Of a DNA stretch of 64,000 nt, positions 54,001 to 62,390 are shown in pieces. The stretch covers positions 32,068,487-32,132,486 of the forward strand of contig NC_092801.1 of NCBI RefSeq assembly GCF_918797505.1, written 5' to 3'. Within the stretch, counting starts at the first letter, position 1. Each line of letters opens with the position of its first letter. This DNA comes from Bemisia tabaci. Taxonomy: Eukaryota > Arthropoda > Insecta > Hemiptera > Aleyrodidae. Position numbers and translations under genes: made by a program. The notes under the pieces were generated by a model. It worked only from the letters and a program-made list of their open reading frames with translations, made no database searches and was not told where the DNA came from.

Positions 54001-57000
54001 GAATCTAATTTTTTACATGAAAATGGTTGTGCGGATTTTTGTGCAAGTTTTAGTGAATTTTCTGCATAGTACGAAGCGAATTCTTTAAAATTTTCCAAAA
54101 AAATCCACGAAAGCTTTCCCTGTAAGAAAAATAAATTGCTCCGTTAAATTTGGCAATAGTTGGTGGGGCTTGGAACCTTTCTGCATAACGCGATCCATTT
54201 ACTTATTTGATATTTTTGGAATATTAAAAATAATTAACACAGGTATAATGACCCATTTCAGCGATTTTTCATCTGATCGATTACACGCAAAAATCTGCAA
54301 AAAAGACAGAAATTACACGATCAAACTCCATTGCAAAATTGAATTTTTGGAGTCAATTTGGCAACCTCCGAGTAAAGTTACGTTCTTCTGTAAAGGGAAC
54401 GGCGAATTGAGAGGGGCGAAAGCAGCGGGATTTAAGGAAACGTCATCAAATGACAGTAAATCGATCATTCCTACTATTAACGCCTCGTTCGACACGAAAT
54501 AACGCGTGTCTCTAGGTCGATTATTAAGTCGCCACAGTGGCATAAAATGCTTCGCGATACATCGATTGATCTGCCATTTAAATCTATGGAATATGATCGA
54601 TAAACTGGGTGTTCTCAACGAACACCATAATAATCGATTCTTTACCATTGCTGCAAATGGATAAATATCGATAATATATAATTCACGCTTCGCCGCAGTA
54701 TCAATACTTTTCCAGTACGAGTTCGGTTCAACACAAGCTAATATCTAACTTTAAATATCCGACTTAGTATTTTCAATAATCTTTGAGCTTCTGTCAACAC
54801 GGAAAAAATTGCATGTTGCTTTGGCTTTTATACTGTGAGAAAAATGTGCAAAAGTAGTTTACATTTTAAAAAAATGGTATGTTGACTACGTCCACGGTTA
54901 AATTAACAAATTGAATGTTGAGTTAGCATTTCATTCTTAAATGTAAAATCGGCATTTGATACTTGTCGCACATTCTTTTTGAACCTTATAAACGTTTTGT
55001 CAACATTCAATTTTTTCCCGTTAAGTTCAACGAGTAAAGATTTTAGGCATTGTCCTCTTCTTGCGAAATATAGCGTTTCAGATTTCTTCGTATGTGAGAC
55101 GAAAGAACGTAATCACACTTCAATTCCATAAAATTTCCACCAACTAGTTTCATGTTTACGAACATACCGTTAGTCGTTTCTGTCAGAAAACCTCACTGAT
55201 TTTTCTTTAGACCGCACGCAAAATTCAGCAAAATATTGAACAGATATTGCACATTTGTATTATTGTAAAAAATCGAGTCGTTTCAGTCAATTTTGCGACT
55301 TCGGAATGAAGTTACGTCCTTTTGTCTGAGGTACGACGATTTGTAGAGCCACAAGGTGCACCGCGGAATTTATAATCTCTTGTTATCCCTCTGCACAAGT
55401 TTTACCGTCTCTCAACACGCTAGATCGGCATGTGAAAAGTCTAACGCTGTAAACGCCTATTGTGTCACTTTTACGATACCCTTGGCAGGTCGCGATATAA
55501 CGATTAAAATCCACCGTGGCGGTTTAAATGTTAACTGATCGTTAAAGTCAGAAACACGGTTCGGAACGGTGGCGCTACAAAGTGGCGAAAACCACGCAAA
55601 ATTGCCGAGAGCTTTTATGAAGGGGCAATTTTCTAGGAGCATATTCTTAGCGCAACTCAAACTCAAAACGGGCTTGTTCTAAATTTTAGCTGGAGTAAAA
55701 CGAAGAGTTGTCTCTCGTGGAAAATGACTTAAAAATCACGATGGGCGCATTAGGAAAAACTAAAGTACACTCCTAATTTCATAATATCCTTAAGAAATAT
55801 ACACTGGAAAAAAAACACATTGGATCAACATGCATCTTTTCCTAGGCACCGATTAGTTGATTTTTTTGTCCGCGCACCTGTTTTGTCACTAGCGCCCACA
55901 AACCTATATAACAGGGATACTTCACGCGTTGCGTAATGCTTGAAGTATCCCCTTAGGTTTGTAGGCGCCAATGCGCGTGTTGCGCAATGCTTGAAGTATC
56001 CCCCAAGGTTTGTAGGCGCCAATGCGCGTGTCGCGCAGTGCTTGAAGTATCCTCTTAGGTTTGTAGGCGCCAATGCGCGTCTCGCACTGGCCACCGCTCT
56101 ATGTTAGGTACTAATCGATGTTGAAAGTGCAGAAGAGCGTATCTCGGAAAACACGATTTTCCAGGAGAGTAAAAAAACTGTCTCATTCCTCCTATTGTCA
56201 GTAGAAGGATAATTCTTGAGGATAGCAAGAATAAGATGCTTTTTTTAGACTCTTTCGCCATTTTGAATAATTTCTCGAAATGTTAGGAAATACGGCAGAA
56301 ATGCACATGCAACAGCATATACACTGGGGGAAAAAACACATTGGATCTAGAGTCCAGACTCTTAAAAACATCGACAAGAAAAAATACTCTTGATTCAATC
56401 AAAATCTAGCTTAAATCAAGAACCAAGCCTCTTAATTTAAGCGGATTTCGTGTTGATTCAAGCAAAAATCCGATTGAATCAAGAGTATTTTTTCTTGTCA
56501 ATGTCTTCAAGAGTCTGGACTATAGATCCAATGTGTTTTTTTTTTTTCCAGTGTGCGCTTTTTTAAGGATTCTCGCTTCCAACACGAGACTCCGGCACAG
56601 GTGATCAATTCGTGAGAGGAGTCAATCCAGCCAACCTTCGCGCACTGAGATGCTACACAATATTCAACATGGCCGACGCCAGCCCGCCAAAACACACGTG
56701 ATGAGACGGAAAATTTTACGGCCGTTGTGTAGACATTTACATTTTCCTTGCGTTAATATAGACCATGGTGCTTCCCCACGATTTGTGCGCGGAAGCGTTA
56801 AACATGTTAAATGTTGCGTAGCATGCTAGTGCGCAAAGGTTGAAGTTCAATTATATCAAATTGAGCCATCAAACTGAAGCTCTGATTGGTGGAAAAAGAC
56901 CTGAGGTGAGGATGCGACCAATGAGAGGCCCAATTTGATGGCTCAATTTGATCGTGTAACTGGACCTTTGGATGAAACGACTCCTCTTACGGAATGCTCA

Positions 57001-57413
57001 ACTGTGCGAAAGTCTCGATTTTGAAGCGAGAATCTTAAAACACGCATATTCCTCACGCGAATTGTGAAGTTAGGAGTGTATTTCATATTTTGTCAATGCA
57101 CTTATCGTGATTTTTGAGGATTTTTCTGCGAGAGACAACTCTTCTTTTGGATTTAGCCAAAGTTTGCAACAAGCCATCCAGAATTAAAAGATCCTTTGCG
57201 TTGCTTATGTCCCATTTTCTCCCGTTTTCAGAGATTCTTCCAGACCTGACCGAAACGCAATGTGCTGATTGTTCGGCCAAGTTCAAGGAGCTGATCAAGA
57301 AGTCAGTGACCACGTTCCAGAAAGACTACCCCGAGGACTGGAAGACACTCATGGCACACTTCGACCCGGACAACAAGAGAGCAGCCGATTTGGAAAAATT
57401 CATGAGCTCTTGA
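47808..57413 (+). CDS. Chemosensory protein (OS-D/CSP family), two exons
   Basis: Coding exons are 47808-48012 and 57232-57413, joined in phase 1 through an AAG lysine codon, giving 128 residues. The protein starts with a signal peptide (MSRVTLLLVAVALVGFVAG, likely cut near the following APAPLE). The mature part has the CSP signature of four cysteines spaced C-x6-C-x18-C-x2-C (NCMVDKGPC then CADC), which in known members form two disulfides. CSPs are small, secreted, six-helix proteins that bind hydrophobic ligands; roles range from chemosensation to development and detoxification, and the ligand here is unknown. The single intron, one base after a lysine codon, is in the position typical of the family. 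At 9.2 kb it is unusually long and full of repeats. The start is the ATG at 47808; the reading frame is also open slightly upstream, without an ATG. Confidence 0.95.
48202..48615. mobile_element. MITE with CACTGAAAAAAAA ends rich in GGTAA/TTACC motifs
   Basis: About 414 bp from CACTGAAAAAAAAATCTC to TTTTTCAGTG. The interior repeats TTGGTAATTTTACC-type motifs in both orientations, so it can fold on itself many ways. It lies at the start of the CSP intron. Confidence 0.8.
48611..48840. mobile_element. MITE, CACTGGAAAA family, in CSP intron
   Basis: Copy with ACACATTGGATCTAGAGTCC and its complement near the ends, abutting the different MITE at 48202-48615; the two share the CAGTG border. Confidence 0.88.
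49133..49369. mobile_element. MITE, AACCAAGCCACATCAGC family, in CSP intron
   Basis: GGAAAGAACCAAGCTACATC at the left and GATGTGGCTTGGTTCTTTTC at the right. A second, incomplete copy at about 49410-49610 starts AGCAGAAAGGAACCAAGCCA, and a third lies at 53955-54185. Confidence 0.85.
49710..49972. mobile_element. MITE, GTGCTAAGGAAAAACGC family, in CSP intron
   Basis: Left GAGGAAGAACGCCGTAGGAG, right TGTTCATACGGTGTTCTCCC; interior as in 490-739. Confidence 0.78.
50350..50453. repeat. Palindrome with 22-bp arms
   Basis: CCTGACATAAGGGTGTAACTAC (50350-50371) pairs with 50432-50453; the loop has GAGTCC/GGGCTC motifs like those of the palindrome at 40987. Confidence 0.88.
50559..50813. mobile_element. 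MITE, GTGCTAAGGAAAAACGC family, in CSP intron
   Basis: Left CCTGTGCTAAGGAAGAACGC, right GCGTTTTGCCTGAGCACGG. A further half copy follows at about 50825-51000. Confidence 0.83.
51240..51760. mobile_element. Foldback element in CSP intron
   Basis: The left arm (51275-51420, CACGTAGAACACGATGCGCA, ACGAAAATTACCGAAATCCA) pairs with the right arm (51545-51720, GGTTTCGGTAATTTTCGTTG, CGAATCGTGTTCCCCGTGAA). The plus-strand frame at 51508-51756 is repeat sequence, not a gene. Confidence 0.8.
52113..52370. repeat. Purine-rich tract followed by pyrimidine-rich tract
   Basis: About 150 bases of almost pure A/G (from 52120) turn into about 90 bases of almost pure T/C. The two halves can pair. The 223-residue frame across them is low-complexity K/R/E then F/S/P and is not a credible protein. 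Confidence 0.7.
52745..52911 (+). repeat. Dispersed ATCGAT-rich element, copy beside the 86-bp array
   Basis: It contains ATCGATATTTTCCCATTTGAAGC and TAATCGATTATTAAGG-type sequence that leads straight into the array. The same order of motifs occurs at 11555-11705, and on the minus strand at 44850-45010 and 54530-54690. Confidence 0.75.
52912..53515. repeat. 86-bp tandem repeat, about seven copies, in CSP intron
   Basis: A near-identical unit containing TTTATCGATACTTTTCC and AAATGGCAGATCAATCGATG recurs every 86 bp. As 86 is not a multiple of three, each frame is stopped every three units, which produces a ladder of overlapping 85-residue frames that are artefacts. The unit is the core of a dispersed element also present singly elsewhere in the window. 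Confidence 0.95.
53955..54185. mobile_element. MITE, AACCAAGCCACATCAGC family
   Basis: GGAAGGAACCAAGTCACATC at the left and TTGGTGGGGCTTGGAACCTT at the right, with the GTGCGGATTTTTGTGCAAG interior seen in the other copies. Confidence 0.82.
54530..54690 (-). repeat. Dispersed ATCGAT-rich element, single copy
   Basis: Reverse-strand copy about 1 kb downstream of the 86-bp array, with ATCGATTGATCTGCCATTTA on the plus strand. Together with the array it brackets a segment in opposite orientation. Confidence 0.75.
54700..55491. other. Unassigned part of the CSP intron
   Basis: AT-rich. The open frame near 55356 continues into the segmental duplication and is not supported. A decayed inverted pair may lie near 55080-55330 (GAAAGAACGTAATCAC against GAAGTTACGTCC). 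Confidence 0.35.
55890..56095. repeat. ~59-bp GGTTTGTAGGCGCCAATGCGC tandem units, copy 2
   Basis: Counterpart of 46380-46590 in the second duplicated segment, also with three units. Confidence 0.88.
56322..56553. mobile_element. MITE, CACTGGAAAA family, in CSP intron
   Basis: Right end of segmental duplication copy 2, in the same position as the 47072 copy, so this MITE predates the duplication. Its central part differs from the 47072 copy, as if the core had been exchanged or flipped. Confidence 0.9.
56555..57231 (+). other. 3' end of the CSP intron
   Basis: Contains a short inverted repeat at about 56840-56970 (GTTCAATTATATCAAATTGA / TCAATTTGATCGTGTAACTG) and ends in the acceptor of exon 2. 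Confidence 0.5.
57232..57413 (+). CDS. CSP exon 2: second cysteine pair and C-terminal helices
   Basis: 182 nt after acceptor CCCGTTTTCAG (ending 57231). It encodes ILPDLTETQCADCSAKFK, then KDYPEDWKTLMAHFDPD and a lysine-rich end, stopping with TGA at 57411-57413. The sequence and length match the usual second half of a CSP. Confidence 0.95.
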
Positions 57414-57448
57414 GCGGGGATACAAGAACACCGTGGGCAGCCATCTTG

Positions 57449-57454
57449 AATAAA
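57449..57454 (+). terminator. CSP poly(A) signal
   Basis: AATAAA lies 36 bp after the CSP stop codon and would give a very short 3' UTR. It fits a compact, highly expressed secreted-protein gene. Confidence 0.7.
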
Positions 57455-57483
57455 TTTCTTTGTCAAAGCACCCCGATCTTAAT

Positions 57484-57955
57484 ACTGCCCTGCTAAGGAA
57501 AAACGCTGTATGGACTTTCAGGCGTTGCCAACTTTCCTTTCATAAAACGCGAATTTTCTGGTAAACTCATGAATATTTTCCTCCCAATTTTTCAGACAAT
57601 TTTGTTCGCAATTTCACCTAAAGATTCTGAAAATTTAAAGGAAAACTATCCATAACTTTCCTTCAAAATACAAATTTTATCAAAGTAAATTTGGCAACTC
57701 TTGAATGTTCATACGGCAAACGTCGTATGGACATTCAAATGTCGCTAAATTTCTCTCAATAAAATATTTTTTTAAGGAATGTCGTAAATATTCTTCCTGG
57801 AAATTCTCGTATGCTTTACACGAAAGAGCGAAAAATTCAACTGAAAAATATTCGCAAGACTCTCAGAAAATTCGTATTGTATCAAAGGAAATTAGGCAAC
57901 GTTTGTTGAATCATACGGCGTTTTTTCCAGACACGGCAGAATACTGCGGTGATAA
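57484..57955. mobile_element. Two GTGCTAAGGAAAAACGC MITEs joined end to end
   Basis: The first runs from CTGCTAAGGAAAAACGCTGT (57484) to TTGAATGTTCATACGGC (57717); the second starts there (CGTATGGACATTCAAATGTC) and ends CGGCGTTTTTTCCAGACACG. It lies about 30 bp after the CSP poly(A) signal. Confidence 0.82.
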
Positions 57956-59039
57956 GACAGAATCGCGCAACTGCAATAGAATTCATTATGCAGATCAGCG
58001 GTTTTTCCTATGCACGCGCAGCAGGACATTGCAATTTATTAGGTAACTCAATAGTATACTTTATTGACGCAAGATACATAATGGTGCTCTCTCTTACGTT
58101 AGAGAATTATTGCTGAATTTGTTGTGATGTTAAAAATTCCTTGTGGTCATGCCTTGAAACTTCGTGTTTATTAAAATAAAAAAGATAATGTTATATTGAT
58201 CATCATTTCGTATTCTTGTTGTCTTATCCTCTCTGACCTAGCATTTCTTATTTTTTTGCCCGGAGTATGTGTCTTAATGTCTATTTTTAGAAAGATTTTT
58301 CAAACCCTTTTTTAATGGCAAGCAATTTGTTCAAAACAAGGAAATTGTCTCTAAACGATGGTGATTATTTCTTCTCACATTATTTTTTTTACTTTGCTGA
58401 AAAAATGAAAGAAAAAAAAATGGATGTCACGGTTGACCGTAAAATTGATTTTCCTGTGATGAAAGGAATTTTTGATACTTTCAGTCAGCTTACCGGCAGA
58501 AATTAGAGCAACGCGCACTGAATTAAAGTTTCAGTAGAACGGCGAGAGAAAAAAAGACACATTACTTCGATGATAACGCCTGGCTTGGATGCAACTAATC
58601 GTACTCAATGACTGTCTGTGTTGCATAGAGAGTGAAATGAAGGCGTTTTATCGTGCGTTGGCGTCGTGTCCTCCACGGTGTAATCTGTAATGTGCTTCTG
58701 AATGTCATATCACTGGTGAAGGGGAATAAAGAATAAATTGTCTCACCTGTTCGACACAATCAAAGAGAGAATTTACTTTCATCAAGTCGCGTATTTTTCA
58801 TGTAGGTAACTAAACACACATGTTTAACGACCGAAAACTTTAATCTCTCAAAGAAAAACCTCACTGTAATTCTCATGCCTCGTATTTCTTTGCTACTACG
58901 CTGACAAATCTCAAAATGAAGTTGACATGAAATGAAACCAATTACGGCGGTTACTTTAAGTTTCGTGTGGGTTCGTGAAACCCAGAGTGACTCATCGACG
59001 GTCTCAAATTATTTTGTTACCGGAGCTTAGAAATTAGCC
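57956..59039. other. Unassigned sequence downstream of CSP
   Basis: No supported gene; the 63-residue frame at 58315-58506 (lysine/phenylalanine-rich) matches no family I know. Confidence 0.35.
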
Positions 59040-59137
59040 AATTTTCCTTTTGATTCAAGCAAAAATCCGATTGAATCAAGATTTCTTGTTAAATGAGTCT
59101 GGACTCTGGATCCATGAGACTTTTTTTTTCTCGTGTC
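59040..59137. mobile_element. Half copy of the CACTGGAAAA MITE
   Basis: Only the right arm is left (GATTCAAGCAAAAATCCGAT, then GAGTCTGGACTCTGGATCCA), just before the 59.2-kb array. Confidence 0.75.
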
Positions 59138-59159
59138 TCCTTTTTTTCATCGTTGCCAA

Positions 59160-62000
59160 ATGTATCGCTCGTCAGACAACTCTCTCTGATTCCCGGAATA
59201 CAATTTCTGACCTATTTGTGAAAGCTGTCATCCGCATAGGGGAATAAATCGCACATGCCTTGTTTCTGAATTGAACTGGAAATAAAATATTCTAATTGCA
59301 AAATGAAGTCTATTTGGCCCCGAAATTTTACCAAAGTTGAGCTTTCCAACTCCCTCTGATTCCCGAATACACTTTCTGACAAAGTAAAAAGCACATATCC
59401 GCAAAGGGAAAGTAGTGGTACATGCGTTGTTTCTGATGTGAGCTAGAAATAATACTTTCAAAATGAAGTCAATTTGGAGCCGAAATTTTACCAATTTCGA
59501 GAAATCCATCTCCCTTTTTCACCCAAAGCTTTCATTCGCATAAGGGGAATAAATCACACCTACGTTGTTTCTGAAGTGAGCTAGAAATAAAAGTTCCTAA
59601 TTGCAAAATATTGTCGATTTACCGAAGTTGCGCTTTCCATCTCCGTTTCTTCGCCTTTGCCTGATGAATCGCGCTAACTCGCGCAACTCCCCTTAAATCC
59701 CGGAATGCAATTTCTGCCCCATCCATAAAAACTTTCATCCGCATAGGGGAATAAATCGCACATACGTTTTTTCTGAGGTGAGCTCGAAATGAAAGTTCTT
59801 AATTGCAAAATGTAGTTGATTTGCCCCCAAAATACTACCAAAGTTGAGCTTTCCATCTCCATTTTAAATCGCACATACGTTATTTCTGAAGTGAGTCGGA
59901 AATAAAAGTTCCAAATTGCACATTGCAGTCGATTTGGCCCCCAACCACTACCCAAGTTGAGCTGTCCATCTCCGTTCTTTCGCCATTGCCCGAAGTATCA
60001 CGCTAATTCGGCCAACTCCCTTTAATTCCCAGAATACAATTTCTAACCCATTTATAAAAGCTTTCATCCGCATAGGGGAATAAATCACACTTACCCTGTT
60101 TCCGAAGTGAGCTGAAAATAAAAGTTCCAAATTGCAAAATGTAGTCGATTTGGCTCCGGATCCCGGAATCTCACCAAAGTTGACCATCGCTCTTCCCTCT
60201 TAATAATTGTTTCAAGTATCGCTGTAACTCGCCCAACTCCTCTGATTCCCGAATACAATTTGTAAAACCACTAATCCGCATAGGGGAACTGGTGTTACAC
60301 ACGCTGTTTCCGATGTGAGTTAGAAATAATAGTTCCAAATTGCATAAAGTAGCCGATATTTGTATAAGCTTTCATTCGCATTGGGGAATAACTCGCACGT
60401 ACGTTGTTTCTGAAGTCAGCCGGAAAGGAAAGTTCCTGATCGCAAAATCGTCACCTTCCAGGCAAAGTATCACAAGCGCCATGCGACGTTTAAAAATTTC
60501 CGCCGCCATTTTATTTTTTTACAGAGAAATTGTTCAACGAAGCTGTCCGAAAATTTCACTAAATTTTCTTTGTGCTGCCGATAAACTTAAGTGAAATTTC
60601 CAGACAGATTCAACCAACAATTTCTCAGTAAAGTAATACAATGGCGGCGGAAATTTTTAAACGTCGCATGGCGCTTGTGATACTTTGCCTGGAAGGTGAC
60701 GAAATGTAGTCGCTTTGGCCCCGAAATTTTACCAAAGTTGAGCTTTCCATCTCCGTATTAATTGCACATACGTTGTTCCTGAAGTGAGCTGGAAATAAAA
60801 GTTCCTAATTGCAAAATGTAGTCGATTTGACCCCAAAACACTACCAAAGTTGAGCTTTCCATCTCCGTTATAAATCGCACTTACGTTGTTTCTAAACTGA
60901 GCTGGAAGTAAAAGTTCCTGATAGCATAAGTTAGTTGCTTTAGCCTCGAAATACTACCAAAGCTGAGCTTTCCATCTCCGTTCTTTCCTCCGTGCCTCAA
61001 GTATCGCGCTAACTCGCTCAAGTCCATCAGTCCCGAATAAAATTTTTGACAAATTCGTAAAAGCACTTATCCGCGTATGGAAACTAATGGTACGTACGTT
61101 GTTTCCGAAGTGAGCTAGAAATAAAACTTCCAAATTGCAAAATGTATATCCAATTTGGCCCTGTAATACTCCCAAAGTTGAGCTTCCCATCTCCGTTTTT
61201 TGCGATTGCCTCAAGCATGGCGCTTACTCGCTCAACTTCCTCAAAATCCCTTATACAATTTTTGACAAATTCGTAAAAGCACTTATCCGCGTATGGGAAC
61301 TGATGGTACATACGTTGTTTCCAAAGTGAGCTAGAAATAACACTTCCAAATTGCAAAATGTAGCCGATGTGGCGCCGAAATACTACCAAAGTTGAATTTC
61401 CCATCCCCGGTTTTTGCCATTGCCTCGAGCATGGCGCTAACTCGGGCAACTCCCCGGATTCCCGGAATACCTACAATATCTACCCATTTGTAAAAGCTTT
61501 CATCCGCATAGGGGAATAAGTCGCGCATACGTTAATTCTGAAGTGAGCTGGAAATTAAAGTTCCGAATTGCAAAATATAGTCGATTTTGCCCCAAATTAC
61601 TACCAAGGATGAGCTTTTCATCACTCTATAATTGTCTAATAAAGAATCGCATCCGCAAAGGGGAATACATCGCACATACGCTGTTTCTGAAGTGAGCTGA
61701 AAATAAAAGTTCCAAATTGCAAAATGTAGTCCATTTGGCGCCGAAATTTTACCAAATTTGAGCAATCCATCGCCTTTTTTTCACCAAAAGCTAGCTTTCA
61801 TCCGCATAAGAGGTATAAACCCCACATGCGTTGTTTCTGAAGTGAGCTGGGAATGAAAACAACGTTGTGAGTTGTTTAAAGTTCCAAATTGCAAAATTTA
61901 GTCGATTTGGCCCCGAAATACTACCCAAGTTGAATTTCCCATCCCCGGGTTTTGCCATTGCCTCAAGCACGGTGCTAACTCGGGCAACTCCCTCGGCTTC
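59160..62000. repeat. Tandem array of ~110-bp and ~215-bp units
   Basis: Two alternating modules repeat more than ten times. Module A holds AAGTGAGCTGGAAATAAAAG, CAAAATGTAGTCGATTTGG and GAGCTTTCCATCTCCG. Module B holds the GCGCTAACTCG and CATCCGCATAGGGGAATAA sequences. A+B units are spaced about 211-218 bp (60965, 61183, 61394), while A alone repeats at about 108-113 bp (59849-59957, 60741-60854-60965). Fragments of module A occur singly at about 19024, 35430 and 52410. Apparent reading frames inside are repeat artefacts. Confidence 0.88.
60448..60702. mobile_element. MITE (family with TCGTCACCTT ends) inserted in the tandem array
   Basis: An inverted-repeat element of about 255 bp whose arms carry TCGTCACCTTCCAGGCAAAG and the matching complement, with a GCGACGTTTAAAAATTTCCG segment inside each arm. 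It interrupts the 59.2-62.0 kb array. Related copies lie at 9684-9938 and 45570-45821. Confidence 0.85.
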
Positions 62001-62346
62001 CCGGAAAGCGGAGCGGGAAGCTCTGGACGCGCGTCCCATCCCGGAAGCCGCGCTCGCGCTCGGGCGTCCGGGAAAGCTGGCGTTTCCCGCCTTAACGGGA
62101 GCTTCGCGGGGCGGCCGCGGGGGGCGCTCGGGTCGGGGCGCGCGCGCGTCGCCCCGCTCCGCCCGTGGGCCGCTAGTCATTGATTATCAGTGGCCCGCGT
62201 CGACGGTTTAGTGGCAGTGTCGTCAGCTCGGATCGCGTTTTTCACGTCCCCGCCTTCGTCGACGTCGACCATCATGAAGTAAAACCCCTCGGCTGAGAAT
62301 TCCCTCTCTCGTCGTCCAGGAAAACTCCACGGGAATTGTGCCTAAG
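62000..62346 (+). promoter_or_regulatory. GC-rich probable promoter and non-coding first exon of a downstream gene
   Basis: A sharply GC-rich, CpG-rich block stands out between two AT-rich arrays. It ends in a strong 5' splice site, CTAAG|GTGAGT at 62346/62347. The likely exon (about 62215-62346) contains only a minimal upstream frame, ATG AAG TAA at 62274-62282, so it would be 5' UTR. No coding exon follows before the window ends; the rest would be intron. This is inference from base composition and the donor. Confidence 0.4.
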
Positions 62347-62390
62347 GTGAGTCGAACGGCTTTTAACCTAGTTTGAACTTGGTCGTTGTC

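Larger units (their letters stand above)
55492..56554. repeat. Segmental duplication, copy 2 (inside CSP intron)
   Basis: Direct copy of 45984-47301, closely similar over its length, lacking the 46802-47054 element. It lies in the 9.2-kb CSP intron, so the CSP promoter and exon 1 lie between the two copies. Confidence 0.9.

Noticed and set aside
58315..58506. 63-residue frame downstream of CSP
   Set aside because: Short, AT-driven composition, no family or splice evidence.
59160..62000. Many minus-strand frames with a shared GQIDYILQFG-like motif
   Set aside because: They derive from module A of the tandem array in different frames and carry no conserved start or domain.
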